Assembly (NCBI GenBank): GCA_963847665.1
Contig: CAWKAO010000003.1
Location: 186,001-250,000 of the forward strand
Reading direction: 5' to 3'
Length of the DNA stretch: 64,000 bases
Source of the DNA: CAWKAO01 sp963847665
GTDB taxonomy: Bacteria; Actinomycetota; Humimicrobiia; Humimicrobiales; Humimicrobiaceae
Shown here: positions 20,290 to 29,519 of the stretch, piece by piece
Layout: each line of letters starts with the position of its first letter
Numbering within the stretch: the first letter of the stretch is position 1
The notes under the pieces: model-generated
Seen by the model: the letters and a program-made list of their open reading frames with translations, nothing else
Database searches by the model: none
What the model was told of the DNA's origin: nothing
Program-made: the position numbers and the translations under genes

Positions 20290-20694
20290 TCAAATTCTTT
20301 TTCTGTTTATAAAAGTTATAGTCAATTGCAGGACTGTGGCAAAGATCCCCCATAGAGCATAGGGTATATTCACATAACTGACCCAGCTTGCAAAAGAATA
20401 AACCATATAAAGAGCCCAGATAAGTGTACCGACTGTCAGGACTATATCAATTGATGCAAGTATATTATTTTTAAGCTTAAATTGAATCGGTGTGAAGGCA
20501 AAATTAAAAATAAGGTTAAGAATAAATGGCAAAAGTACAAAGAAAGAAATAATATTTCTGTAATACAGGTAACCTGCATAACCAAATGATATTAAAATAA
20601 TAATATATAAACCGGTCCATACTGGTCCGAAAAGCCAGCTTGGCGGAGCCCAGACCGGTTTTTTTAATTTTTTGTAATAACCAGATGTCTCCAT
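20290..20694 (-). CDS. TspO/MBR family membrane protein
   Basis: A 134-residue protein with five predicted membrane helices. It has the family signatures KPVWAPPSWLFGPVWTGLY near the N-terminus, the NLIFNFAFTPIQFKLKN segment and an LWGIFATVLQ end. TspO proteins bind porphyrins and related ligands and are tied to stress or light responses. No heme or carotenoid operon flanks it directly, though a CrtI-like gene lies 3 kb away. It marks the left end of the accessory block that begins just upstream of rho. Confidence 0.9.
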   Translation of the reverse strand: METSGYYKKLKKPVWAPPSWLFGPVWTGLYIIILISFGYAGYLYYRNIISFFVLLPFILNLIFNFAFTPIQFKLKNNILASIDIVLTVGTLIWALYMVYSFASWVSYVNIPYALWGIFATVLQLTITFINRKRI

Positions 20695-20727
20695 TGTGTA
20701 TCCCAGGAAAAATTAATGTTTTTGAGG

Positions 20728-21018
20728 TCACCTGTTCCAGGTGGTTTTTTTATAGTTACCTGTATATTTTGACTTGATAAACTGTAATAAACCCTCCATT
20801 GCTGCAATTAATCCATTCAGGTTTTTTTTATAATTTTTCGCTTTTACCTCAAATTCCTCTTGTTTGGCCTTTGAGAGATTTATCATGGACTCCCTAAATT
20901 TTATTATAGTCTCTTTAATAAAATTATCATCTTCTTCTGAAAAATTCCCAGTAGGAGGTTTAATAAGATTCTTGAGCATGATAATCCTGTATTTTATTTC
21001 ATTGACGTTTTCTGGCAT
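20728..21018 (-). CDS. hypothetical protein, helical
   Basis: A 96-residue charged protein, apparently almost wholly helical, with no signal peptide or membrane segment (ENVNEIKYRIIMLKNLIK, then KAKQEEFEVKAKNYKK). AAAGGAAA lies before the ATG at 21018. It lies 33 bases upstream of the tspO-like gene on the same strand and is probably co-transcribed. I recognise no family. Confidence 0.7.
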   Translation of the reverse strand: MPENVNEIKYRIIMLKNLIKPPTGNFSEEDDNFIKETIIKFRESMINLSKAKQEEFEVKAKNYKKNLNGLIAAMEGLLQFIKSKYTGNYKKTTWNR

Positions 21019-21084
21019 TTTATTTCCTTTAAAATATATTTAGTTTAAATATTATATCAAAAATCTTTTCTTATTTAATCTTTA

Positions 21085-21834
21085 TTATTCTGCTGCAAGT
21101 TTCTGGTAACTTGCATATATATTTTTTCTGTTGTAAGTCAGGTGGCCGAACTGTCTTTCCAGGATCTCAAGGTCAGCATTTTGGCTTTGGATCACAGCCT
21201 CATTATATTCCAGGAATTTATTGTATCCATTTATAGCACCGTCATCATCAACAATATTTTGCAACAGATTACTTGTTATTTCCCTTTTATCTATTAGTGT
21301 GCTTTTATAAGCTTTAAGATCATTCAGCTCGATAATGGAGGTTTCCGAAATCTCAAGAGTCCTGTCCATGAGTTTTTCGTCGTTTTTGATCAGGGAAGAC
21401 AGCCTTGCTGCTGCCTGTGCATCAAGCTCCAGGAGAGCGCTTTCTGCATTGTGCTCTAAATCATCAGTATTATTCAAATAGTCAATTAACTGATCATTCA
21501 GGTATATAGCTTCTTCTGCAAGTGCCAGCCTGTCGCTATCGGGAAGTGCATTATAAAGGGAATAGTAGACTTCACTGTAGACTCTATCAAAATGCTTGAG
21601 CACTTCAGCAACTTCCTGGTCTTCAGCAAAAACACTCTTGGAAAAATCTGAAATTGCCTTATCAAATTTCTCGTAGGAAGCAGAAAAATCAGATAATGCC
21701 TTGACATCTTTTTGGTACATGTGATAAAAAAAGAAAAAGACTCCGATTATTACTGCTAAAATAAGAATGAATAAGACTACATATAATCTAACGTTTTTGT
21801 GACTTTTCAGAGTGCTTAAATTCTCATTTCCCAC
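21085..21834 (-). CDS. membrane-anchored helical protein, unknown
   Basis: A 249-residue protein with one N-terminal membrane segment (about 14-38, VRLYVVLFILILAVIIGVFF) and a long, soluble, acidic helical part with heptad-like patterns. It is probably exposed outside the cytoplasm. The start is GTG at 21834, seven bases after a strong GGAGG. The architecture recalls sensor or adhesin stalks, but no domain is recognised. Confidence 0.72.
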   Translation of the reverse strand: MGNENLSTLKSHKNVRLYVVLFILILAVIIGVFFFFYHMYQKDVKALSDFSASYEKFDKAISDFSKSVFAEDQEVAEVLKHFDRVYSEVYYSLYNALPDSDRLALAEEAIYLNDQLIDYLNNTDDLEHNAESALLELDAQAAARLSSLIKNDEKLMDRTLEISETSIIELNDLKAYKSTLIDKREITSNLLQNIVDDDGAINGYNKFLEYNEAVIQSQNADLEILERQFGHLTYNRKNIYASYQKLAAE

Positions 21835-22180
21835 TATCGAGCCTCCATGAATACGCAGGTTGTCTTATAACATTTTTATCAAACTGCTATCTGGAATAAA
21901 TTATAATAAGAAATAGATACCTGGTAAAGCAAGCAGATTATTGATCAATAGCCGTAGGCTGAAAAGAATAGCCAGAGACTGATAAATTTTGAATCTTTTT
22001 ATAAAGGAGTCCTGCAGCTATTTTTTTATAATACAATTTTTTTAAAAATCTGTTTTTAAAACCTATTATGCTATAATTTTACAGAATTAAAATTCTTATT
22101 ATTATTTTATAATAATATTTATTCAAAAATTATTCTTATTATTTTAAATAATCTGAATCGCCAAGATCGATTTAAATCTA
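21835..22180. other. AT-rich intergenic region
   Basis: About 346 bases between two divergent genes. The right half is very A/T-rich and contains two imperfect copies of an ATTCTTATTATT-type run (about 22090-22165). No gene, tRNA-like fold or repeat-family copy is seen. The promoters of both flanking genes must lie here, but I cannot place them. Confidence 0.4.
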
Positions 22181-22639
22181 ATGAAAAATGAAAATGATAA
22201 AAATCTTTTAAATCTTAATATCGATACTGTATTGGAGCTCTGGTCCAAAACCTATAATACGGACGGAAAACCAGATTGGTCCCATATTTTACCTTATTAC
22301 CATCCGGAAATTATCTTTCAGGATTCTATTCAAAAGCTGGAAGGTATCGAGAATTTTAAAGCCATGACCGTAAGGCTCACCAATCGATGCAAACAGCTTA
22401 AAATGGAAATAACCTCAATAGCACAGGATTCTAATATTATTATAATGGATTGGAAGATGACAATGTCTTTTCGAAAGTTTCCAAATACACCAATGTATGG
22501 ATGTACAAAACTGACCCTGCACAATGATGGTAGGATTATAGAACAAAGAGATTATTATGACCTGTGGGGTGATATTTTTAACGGTATCCCAGGTTTTTGT
22601 AAATTATATAGAAAATTTATGCGTAAATTTTTTGGATGA
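22181..22639 (+). CDS. NTF2/SnoaL-like small protein
   Basis: A 152-residue cone-shaped alpha/beta protein of the NTF2-like superfamily. It shows a helical start, YHPEIIFQDSIQKLEGIENF typical of SnoaL-like proteins, and a C-terminal beta region (KLTLHNDGRIIEQRDYYDLW). Members are small isomerases, cyclases or ligand-binding partners. It is 13 bases from the downstream SDR gene, so the two probably act together, perhaps on a lipid or isoprenoid substrate given the nearby CrtI-like oxidoreductase (inference). Confidence 0.8.
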   Translation: MKNENDKNLLNLNIDTVLELWSKTYNTDGKPDWSHILPYYHPEIIFQDSIQKLEGIENFKAMTVRLTNRCKQLKMEITSIAQDSNIIIMDWKMTMSFRKFPNTPMYGCTKLTLHNDGRIIEQRDYYDLWGDIFNGIPGFCKLYRKFMRKFFG

Positions 22640-22652
22640 TCAGGATAAGTTG

Positions 22653-23570
22653 ATGAATTTTAGACTACCAGATGAATTGATTTTTATTAAAAATGCTAAA
22701 GCAATACAGAAGAAGAGCCTGGCTTCTTTGGAAGGCAAAGTTTGTGTTATAACAGGGACAACTTCTGGTGTGGGACTTGAAGCCGCAAAAAGGCTTGCCA
22801 GGGGCGGCGCTTATATAGTTATGGTGTGCCGTAACCTTGAGAAAGCTAAATATATTGGCAAAAAAATCAAGGCTGAATTTAAGGTTCCAGTAGATATCAT
22901 AATTGCTGATTTTGCCCATCTTGACGAAGTGCGGAAGGCAGCAGCTGTTATATTAAACAACTATCCCAAAATCGATGTTCTGATTAATAATGCCGGACTG
23001 CATTCAACTGTTCCCCTTTATACCCCTGAGGGTTTTGAACTGGTATTCTGTGTCAATCATCTTGCCTCTTTTCTGCTTACTCAATTGCTTATTGACCGTT
23101 TAAAAAAAAGCGCACCAGCACGCATTATCCAGGTAAATTCTGAAGGACACCGTTTTGGTGGTCTGGATATTGAAGATATTGACTGGAAAAAACGCCGTTA
23201 CAATGGTTATAGAGGCTATGGGGCTTCTAAAACAGCGCAGCTTCTTACAGTCTGGGAGCTTGCAAAAAGGTTAGAGGGTTCAAATGTTACAATTAATGCA
23301 ATGCATCCCGGGGATGTAAAAACAAATATTGGAAATAACAATGGCTGGCTTTATAAGTCGTTTTATCATCTTTTGATCCGTCCGATTTTAAAAGACCCTA
23401 TCATATCTGGAGAGGCTATTTACTACTTAGCTGCTGATCCTGAAATGTTTGATGTAAGTGGCCGTTTTTTTAACCTTACAATTGATGAAAAGCCTGCAAA
23501 ACATGCACTTGACCTTAATTTGGGAAAACATATTTGGGACATCAGCATGCAAATGACAGGACTTATATAA
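22653..23570 (+). CDS. short-chain dehydrogenase/reductase
   Basis: A classical SDR of about 305 residues, closest in feel to the retinol dehydrogenase/WWOX/protochlorophyllide reductase-like group. It has the cofactor loop TGTTSGVG, a CRN motif favouring NADP(H), NNAG and the catalytic YGASK. The frame is open further upstream, but ATG at 22653 with AGGA seven bases before it avoids a long overlap with the NTF2-like gene. A second SDR of the same group is at 31157-32047. It is convergent with the CrtI-like gene. Substrate unknown. Confidence 0.9.
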   Translation: MNFRLPDELIFIKNAKAIQKKSLASLEGKVCVITGTTSGVGLEAAKRLARGGAYIVMVCRNLEKAKYIGKKIKAEFKVPVDIIIADFAHLDEVRKAAAVILNNYPKIDVLINNAGLHSTVPLYTPEGFELVFCVNHLASFLLTQLLIDRLKKSAPARIIQVNSEGHRFGGLDIEDIDWKKRRYNGYRGYGASKTAQLLTVWELAKRLEGSNVTINAMHPGDVKTNIGNNNGWLYKSFYHLLIRPILKDPIISGEAIYYLAADPEMFDVSGRFFNLTIDEKPAKHALDLNLGKHIWDISMQMTGLI

Positions 23571-23589
23571 CAACTGCTTTTAAATTACA

Positions 23590-25203
23590 CTATCGCTTTA
23601 TCTGTTTCTTGACTTTATCTGCAGCTAATTTACCAGTTAATACAGATATTGGAAAACCGGAAGGACTAAATACCCATTGCCCGGCCTGAAAAGTATCGGG
23701 AACTGGCGTAAGCACAGAAGTGGCAACTTTAGGAAGGTTATTTACAGCCGGAATAAAGTCATTGGTAAAAGCCCATCCCGTAATAGCACCTCCAGAATTC
23801 CCGGTCAGCCTTTCCAAAGTTAAAGGTGTAGAAATAAACTGGTCTATGATATTGGTCTTGATACCAGGGAAAATAGTAGCTTCCAGAGTGTTTATGATAC
23901 TTTCCTGGCTTATTCTTTTAAATTCATCATAAAACCCCATTTTTGAAATATGTTTAACCAGCGAATATTCCATTAATGTACTTATTATCAAACCTGTCTT
24001 ACCTTCTGGGGCCAAACTGGTATCACGCATCACGGGGCAGGATATCTCATAGGTCGTAAGTTCATAATACTGCTTGATCCAATTTATAATAGCATCTTTA
24101 TCTGTAGAATAATTGTGACATTCGTTACCTGAAGATTTATTTTTCAGATCATCCGGGTTAAGTTTTAGCAGACCCTTTTTTAAGGGAGTATAGAAGAAAT
24201 GTCCAGCAAAAATATTTTCAAAATATCCTTTTTCCATATCAACGGTCAGATACAAAGTTAAAACAGAATCTCCACCTATCTTATCCGATAAATCTTTTTT
24301 GCGGGCCGACACTTTCTCTTTGATTCTTATATCTCTTAGTGAATTTACGTCTAAAATATTATAAAGATTCTTTAAATCGGCTGCCCAGATCAATTTCTTA
24401 TAACTAAATTTATTACCATTAAAATCTTCAGCATGCCTGGTTTGCGGGTCTATAGAACATATTTCAGTCTCTTTTTTGATCTCCCCTGAATTATCAAGTA
24501 TAAATTTTTCCATCTTATCAACTATTACGCCTGTGCCGCCTTTAGGATAGTAGTAATCAAGGTACAGACTGAAATAGCTTAAAGCAAAAAAAGCGGGTGT
24601 TTCTTCAAAAAAATGCTGTGCTATCATATCAATAAGCGTGTTATTGCTGGTATATTTCTGCAGGTATTCATAAATCGGAGTTTTGAGATTACCGATTTTT
24701 TTAATGGTCATGATATATTTAAATAACCAGGGCAGGATGGTCTTAAAAAGATATTCTTTATCATTTTTAAGATCTAAAAAAATAGGATTATCAATACCAT
24801 ATAGGATATCCATATATTGCATGACACGTTTAATATCGTTTATTATTTTTTCAATACTGTCTATTTCATTAGGAAATTGTCTATTCAATAAATTCTGGTA
24901 TTCAAATAAGCTGTCTTCTGAAACAAGTTTTATTACATCATTTTCTATGCCAATAGAAATATTATTTTTGACAAATTCTATTTCTAAACCCAATTGTCTT
25001 AACATGGGAAATAGTATTCCCGAATTTTCAACTGCTCTTATGCCACCATCAAATGTAAATCCTTTAAAATTGAAAGAATTAACAAGGCCACCTGCCTTTT
25101 TTTCTTTCTCGCACAGTAATACTTTATAGCCATCTTTACTCAAATATGCAGCAGATGTTAATCCCGCTATTCCTCCACCTACTACTAAAACATCGTAGCT
25201 CAT
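23590..25203 (-). CDS. FAD-dependent oxidoreductase, phytoene desaturase/CrtI-like
   Basis: A 537-residue flavoprotein with the N-terminal dinucleotide motif VVGGGIAGLTSAAYLSKDGYKVLLCEK and the GG motif KAGGLVNSF. It ends with a GAITGWAFTNDFIPAVNN-type cofactor-closing region and a short FAD-binding C-terminus. This is the CrtI/carotenoid isomerase/retinol saturase superfamily. No phytoene synthase is in the window, so carotenoid synthesis is not shown. The convergent SDR and NTF2-like genes suggest a joint redox pathway on a hydrophobic substrate (inference). Confidence 0.85.
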   Translation of the reverse strand: MSYDVLVVGGGIAGLTSAAYLSKDGYKVLLCEKEKKAGGLVNSFNFKGFTFDGGIRAVENSGILFPMLRQLGLEIEFVKNNISIGIENDVIKLVSEDSLFEYQNLLNRQFPNEIDSIEKIINDIKRVMQYMDILYGIDNPIFLDLKNDKEYLFKTILPWLFKYIMTIKKIGNLKTPIYEYLQKYTSNNTLIDMIAQHFFEETPAFFALSYFSLYLDYYYPKGGTGVIVDKMEKFILDNSGEIKKETEICSIDPQTRHAEDFNGNKFSYKKLIWAADLKNLYNILDVNSLRDIRIKEKVSARKKDLSDKIGGDSVLTLYLTVDMEKGYFENIFAGHFFYTPLKKGLLKLNPDDLKNKSSGNECHNYSTDKDAIINWIKQYYELTTYEISCPVMRDTSLAPEGKTGLIISTLMEYSLVKHISKMGFYDEFKRISQESIINTLEATIFPGIKTNIIDQFISTPLTLERLTGNSGGAITGWAFTNDFIPAVNNLPKVATSVLTPVPDTFQAGQWVFSPSGFPISVLTGKLAADKVKKQIKR

Positions 25204-25454
25204 GTTATATAGTCTCCTTACTAATAATCAATTATGCCATTTAAAGATTATTGCATTCTAGATCTTTCTAATTATGGTTATTTAAATCTCAAAAGTAAAC
25301 GTACCATCAAGCTTTTTGAATCTCATTATAATTATGAATCTCTTCATAAAATATAAGCATTATTGCCAATACTTGATGTAAATAAAAAAACTATAGCAGA
25401 AGTTTTCAAATTATGATATTTATATAATATTGTAATCAATAATTTCTAAAATGT

Positions 25455-27002
25455 ATGACCTTTTCAGAGTTTAATATAGTTTCTATTCTTTCAATAGCAA
25501 TATCAGCAGTTTCCTTATTTTTCTTTTTTTATACCATAATTTTTAAACCATTTAAAAAATCATCTATCCATTTTACGGTTTTTTCCTTTTTTACTTTTAT
25601 TGTAACTATTAGCGCTTTTTTTACATTATCGGCCAGTAACTATAATTTTGCCCTTTATTGGACGTATATTTTAGTCATAGGAGTTTTCCTACTGCCAGTA
25701 TCACAATTGATACTGCTATTGGAATTCATAGAATATAAATCATTTGGAATAAGAAATATCTATAAATATCTAATATATTTGATACCAGTTACTTTTATAG
25801 TGTTTTTGTCCCTGACAAACAATATTAACACAGAAAAAAGCCTTTTTGGATTTATAGTAAGTATCCGACATATAAGATTTTTGCTTCCGATTTATTTAAT
25901 AATCTTTAATGTCTTTATTGCTTTGCTTCTTTTTTTTGAAATATATAGGAGGAAAAAATCAAATATTTCAATAAAAGGTTTAACAGTCTTTCTCATGGGA
26001 ATAATAGTTTTTATTTTAGGCCAGACCATTTATCAATTATCATTCCTGTCAGATTTGATTATAAAAATTCCATCAAATATTATTTCTGTAATTTTTCTTT
26101 ATTTGTTCATTCTTGTAAGTATCTATATAGTAAGGACTGCAACCCATAAAATTTCACTTACCAAAGCCTTTGAAGATATCCAGGACTGCTTGATTATATC
26201 AGACTATAAAGGAGATATACTGGAATTTAATAAAAGTATGAAAAAAGTGTTTTTAGATGAAAACAATGCCGCAGATAATAATTTTTCAAGTAAAATTATT
26301 AAATCTAAGGTCTCTGAATTGATTTCCAATAAAGATAAGTCAATTGAGTTTCTTAATTTTTTGGAAGGCAATTCAACAACTGAGTTCAAGTGCGATGTTA
26401 CAGTAAATAACAATAGTGCTTTTCTAATTTATAATATTTCAGCATACCCCATACTTGATAGAAGCGGTAGGATCTTGGGCAGGGTCAGTATTTTTAAGGA
26501 TATCACCAAACAAAAACAGTATGAAAAGGAGGTAGAGTTTATTTCTTTTCATGATAAGCTAACAGGCCTGTATAACAGATATTATTTTGAAGAAGAGTTA
26601 AAACGACTTGACACACAAAGGCAATTACCTATATCTATAATAATGGCTGACGTTGACGGACTAAAGAATGTTAATGATAGGTTCGGACACAGTCTGGGAG
26701 ATAAATTGATAATTGAAGTTGCTAATCTATTAAAAGACTCCTGCAGAAAAGAAGATATTATTGCCAGATGGGGTGGTGACGAATTTATTATTTTTCTTCC
26801 AAAAACATCAGAAGAGAGTGCTCTAGAGGTATTAAACAGGATTATTGAAGCTTATCATAGTCAGAAATTGGATGATGAAATCAATATCAGTGTTTCATTA
26901 GGTTTTGCAACTAAAAATGAAGAAAATAAAAATATGGAAGCTGTAATAGAAAAGGCTGATAAAAATATGTATATTGATAAAGGCATGAAAAAAAGATCAT
27001 AA
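25455..27002 (+). CDS. membrane diguanylate cyclase (7TM-PAS-GGDEF)
   Basis: It makes the second messenger c-di-GMP from two GTP. The 515 residues comprise about seven N-terminal membrane helices (about 1-230, like the histidine-kinase 7TM sensor region), a PAS domain (about 235-350, ILEFNKSMKKVF to GRVSIFKDITKQ) and a GGDEF domain (about 360-510). The active site is the intact GGDEF (ARWGGDEFIIF), and an RxxD product-inhibition site (RKED) sits five residues before it, so the enzyme should be active and feedback controlled. No EAL domain is present. There is no clear Shine-Dalgarno at 25455. Confidence 0.92.
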   Translation: MTFSEFNIVSILSIAISAVSLFFFFYTIIFKPFKKSSIHFTVFSFFTFIVTISAFFTLSASNYNFALYWTYILVIGVFLLPVSQLILLLEFIEYKSFGIRNIYKYLIYLIPVTFIVFLSLTNNINTEKSLFGFIVSIRHIRFLLPIYLIIFNVFIALLLFFEIYRRKKSNISIKGLTVFLMGIIVFILGQTIYQLSFLSDLIIKIPSNIISVIFLYLFILVSIYIVRTATHKISLTKAFEDIQDCLIISDYKGDILEFNKSMKKVFLDENNAADNNFSSKIIKSKVSELISNKDKSIEFLNFLEGNSTTEFKCDVTVNNNSAFLIYNISAYPILDRSGRILGRVSIFKDITKQKQYEKEVEFISFHDKLTGLYNRYYFEEELKRLDTQRQLPISIIMADVDGLKNVNDRFGHSLGDKLIIEVANLLKDSCRKEDIIARWGGDEFIIFLPKTSEESALEVLNRIIEAYHSQKLDDEINISVSLGFATKNEENKNMEAVIEKADKNMYIDKGMKKRS

Positions 27003-27018
27003 AATTTCTATCAGCAAT

Positions 27019-27531
27019 TTATTCTTCCACTATTTTTTCAAGTTCCTCTCTTGCCGTGGAAATGATCTCACTTATCTTTATCAATTTTTCTTTGCTGATG
27101 TTTCTCATCCTTGGTCTCAGTAAACCTTTTATTTTTGAAATATCTTTAATGATCCTTCCGATAGTCTCAAAATTCTCAGGATTCCAATGGTGTTTCATAT
27201 GACTCTTTAAATGCTCGGTAAAATCACTTTGTTCATTCAGGAAGTTAAGTCCCTCCTGAGTTATCTCATAGATTTTCTTTCCATCTCTTTCTTTAGAAAC
27301 CGCATATCCCATCTCCTCGAGCATTTGCAGGGTCGGATATACTGAACCAGGGCTTGGCTTATAGAAACCGTGTGAGTTTTCCTCAAGTGCTTGTATTATC
27401 TCATAACCATAACTTGGTTTGTCTTTTAATAGGTCCAATATGACATATTTTAAGTCTCCCTTCTGGAAAGGACTGTCGTGTCTGAAACCATTAAAAAACC
27501 TTGCATTCATAAAATATTTTTCTCTATGCAT
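27019..27531 (-). CDS. PadR-family transcriptional regulator
   Basis: A 170-residue PadR protein: a winged-helix DNA-binding domain (FQKGDLKYVILDLLKDKPSYGYEIIQAL to YAVSKERDGKKIYEIT) with SPGSVYPTLQMLEEMG as recognition helix region, followed by a C-terminal dimerisation helix pair. The frame is open upstream, but ATG at 27531 follows a perfect AAAGGAGG. PadR proteins repress neighbouring detoxification, transport or stress genes. A perfect palindrome in the divergent promoter upstream is a likely operator. It is convergent with the diguanylate cyclase gene. Confidence 0.92.
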   Translation of the reverse strand: MHREKYFMNARFFNGFRHDSPFQKGDLKYVILDLLKDKPSYGYEIIQALEENSHGFYKPSPGSVYPTLQMLEEMGYAVSKERDGKKIYEITQEGLNFLNEQSDFTEHLKSHMKHHWNPENFETIGRIIKDISKIKGLLRPRMRNISKEKLIKISEIISTAREELEKIVEE

Positions 27532-27585
27532 TATAAAACCTCCTTTTATAAATATATCTAATAATATCACGATGTATCGCGTTAT

Positions 27586-27615
27586 ATTATACGTTAGTTT
27601 TCTTTTTTTTGTCAA
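27586..27615 (-). promoter_or_regulatory. probable promoter of the PadR gene
   Basis: On the minus strand TTGACA (27615-27610) and TATAAT (27591-27586) are separated by 18 bases, a near-consensus vegetative promoter. It reads toward the PadR start at 27531. The -10 lies within an imperfect inverted repeat (CGTTATATTATACG), so autoregulation is possible. Confidence 0.65.
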
Positions 27616-27647
27616 ATAGAAAAACCAATTTGAAATCTTAAAAAAGA

Positions 27648-27677
27648 TTGACACAATGATACTAAAATAGTATCATT
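27648..27677 (+). promoter_or_regulatory. promoter with embedded perfect palindrome (likely PadR operator)
   Basis: TTGACA (27648-27653) and TATCAT (27671-27676) are 17 bases apart on the plus strand, reading toward the NFU gene. A perfect inverted repeat, AATGATACT and AGTATCATT around AAAAT (27655-27677), fills the spacer and covers the -10. Binding there would block RNA polymerase. The divergent PadR gene is the obvious candidate repressor (inference). Confidence 0.65.
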
Positions 27678-27757
27678 TAATTTATTTCAAAGATTAATTG
27701 ATATTTATAATATTTTAGGATTATTGATACCTAAAAAATATATAAGGAGAAGAAAAT

Positions 27758-27976
27758 ATGAAAGAGAAAATAGAGAAAGCATTGGAAAATATTCGGCCCT
27801 CACTAAATGCAGACGGTGGAGACATTGAACTAATAAATGTAGAAGATGGAGTCGTTAAAGTCAGGCTGATCGGTGCTTGTGGAAGTTGTCCTATGTCGGC
27901 GATGACGATGAAATTCGGTGTAGAAAAAGCAATAAAAGAAATAGTCCCGGAAGTAAAAGAAGTAATAATGGTGTGA
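27758..27976 (+). CDS. NifU-like C-terminal (NFU) iron-sulfur carrier
   Basis: A 72-residue stand-alone NFU domain. It opens EKIEKALENIRPSLNADGGDIEL and carries the cluster-binding pair C41/C44 in GACGSCPMSAMT. Such proteins hold and pass [4Fe-4S] or [2Fe-2S] clusters to apoproteins; clients in this window could include NadA and class I fumarase. AAGGAGA lies upstream of the ATG. It is divergent from PadR, with a palindrome in its promoter. Confidence 0.93.
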   Translation: MKEKIEKALENIRPSLNADGGDIELINVEDGVVKVRLIGACGSCPMSAMTMKFGVEKAIKEIVPEVKEVIMV

Positions 27977-28135
27977 CAGTAATATACTTAATAGTTTTAG
28001 AAGGAATACAGATGGATACTTTTTAAAACTGCTTGAATTTTATTATGTTATGAAATATGATTTTTTTTATCTTAAGAATAAGCAATTGTTGTTGCAGTCA
28101 GTATAATAATCAATAAGAGGTGAAAGGCACATCAT

Positions 28136-28702
28136 ATGAAAACTATAAAGGACAAACAGATTTTAGTTGCCGCGGATTTTGCTGGCTTCCCATTAAAAGA
28201 AGCCGTGGTAGAACATCTCAAAAAAAAGGGTTGGACTGTAACAGATATTGGTGTTAAATCTCAAGATGAAAAAAATCCTGAGATGTTTCATCGAATTGGG
28301 CTGAAGGTTGGTGCAAAAATCTCAGAAGGTGAATTTGAGAGGGCTTTAATATTTTGCGGAACAGGAATGGGAATCCATATTGCAGCCAGCAAATGTCCGG
28401 GAGTTTTCGCAGGTGTTGTTGAGAGTGTACCAGCTGCCCTACGGGCAATCACCGGAAATGATGTCAACGTACTTGCTATGGGAGCTTTCTATGTGGCGCC
28501 CCAAATGGGTAAAGATATAGTCGATGCCTATCTGAGCCACAATCTCGGTAGTGGATATGAGTGGTGGCCCAATTTTTATGAGTTTCATAAATTGGCATGT
28601 GATGAGCTCAACAATTTTGACTATGAGAAATTCAAAGCAAATGGGTTTGAGGTTGAAAAACTGGGAGATTATCCATTAGAACTTAAGGTTAAGCCAGAAT
28701 AA
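28136..28702 (+). CDS. RpiB/LacAB-family sugar-phosphate isomerase
   Basis: A 188-residue aldose-ketose isomerase of the RpiB/LacA/LacB family. The opening ILVAADFAGFPLKEAVVEHLKKKGW and the phosphate loop IFCGTGMGIHIAASKCPGV are conserved; C74 is the likely catalytic base. It is longer than typical RpiB (about 145-150) through a C-terminal extension rich in aromatic residues (GSGYEWWPNFYEFHKL). The substrate may therefore differ from ribose-5-phosphate. No sugar operon is adjacent. It stands alone with AAAGG upstream of the ATG. Confidence 0.88.
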   Translation: MKTIKDKQILVAADFAGFPLKEAVVEHLKKKGWTVTDIGVKSQDEKNPEMFHRIGLKVGAKISEGEFERALIFCGTGMGIHIAASKCPGVFAGVVESVPAALRAITGNDVNVLAMGAFYVAPQMGKDIVDAYLSHNLGSGYEWWPNFYEFHKLACDELNNFDYEKFKANGFEVEKLGDYPLELKVKPE

Positions 28703-28759
28703 TCACTGATTTTATCTTCTGTATAAAAATTTAAAAAGGAAGTATCAATTCTTCAACTT

Positions 28760-29515
28760 TCAGTTGATCTTCGTTTTTCCTAAATCTTCAATTTTTTCAG
28801 CTAGATCTGCCAGGTTCTTCAGTAAAACCAGTAGATCATTTTTAGAAATATTGGAAAGCACCATCCTGAACCATATCTTATCAGGAAACAGATAAACCTG
28901 TTTTATATTCCTTTTATTACCATCGTTTAAAATTAAATCCAGAGAAGATTTAAATCCTTTATTGGTTAATAGTTTTTGGATATTTGTATCTTCTGAATAG
29001 AAATTGAAATCATTGATTTTTATATTGTTGAAAACTGGTATTTTTTTATTTGAAACGCCCATAGAGCCCATATTTGCATTCAAGTAGATGTTTAAAATAG
29101 AACGATGGATTGCACGTGGGGGGAAATACTCAATAATAACTGGCCAGTCATCAATATAACCTTTATACTGCCTTCCAAAAAATCTATAATTTGCTGGTTT
29201 TAAATTCAACTTTAAAAATATATCTTCAAAAACTTTACCCGCTTTACGGAATAAAAAGATAGAATAAATAGATATAAACACAAGATATATAAATGATAGA
29301 ATTCCAGCAGTGACTGCAGCAATCTGATCTTTAATTACCTCCAGTGATTGGGGGAAAGGAATAACATTTATTATAAAAAAAGATCCTAAAATGATTATTG
29401 GGATAATTAAGATGAACAATAGTAACTTAAGGACCAATTGGGCTCCTGTAATTGTGTGTTGATTTTTATAAAGTACATTATACCATTGAAAAGAGGTTTC
29501 CTGCTTCAAATTCAT
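28760..29515 (-). CDS. two-TM membrane protein, unknown
   Basis: A 251-residue protein with two hydrophobic segments (about 29-52 and 63-90) and a soluble C-terminal part of about 150 residues that ends in a Leu-rich helical stretch (NDLLVLLKNLADLAEKIEDL). I recognise no family. An inverted repeat (29520-29546) lies immediately upstream of the ATG, and the first copy of the tRNA-like repeat lies beyond it. No function is assigned. Confidence 0.7.
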   Translation of the reverse strand: MNLKQETSFQWYNVLYKNQHTITGAQLVLKLLLFILIIPIIILGSFFIINVIPFPQSLEVIKDQIAAVTAGILSFIYLVFISIYSIFLFRKAGKVFEDIFLKLNLKPANYRFFGRQYKGYIDDWPVIIEYFPPRAIHRSILNIYLNANMGSMGVSNKKIPVFNNIKINDFNFYSEDTNIQKLLTNKGFKSSLDLILNDGNKRNIKQVYLFPDKIWFRMVLSNISKNDLLVLLKNLADLAEKIEDLGKTKIN

Positions 29516-29519
29516 TGCT

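Noticed and set aside
25204..25454. A vegetative promoter for the diguanylate cyclase gene
   Set aside because: A TATAAT occurs at 25423-25428, but no acceptable -35 lies 16-18 bases upstream in this A/T-rich stretch.
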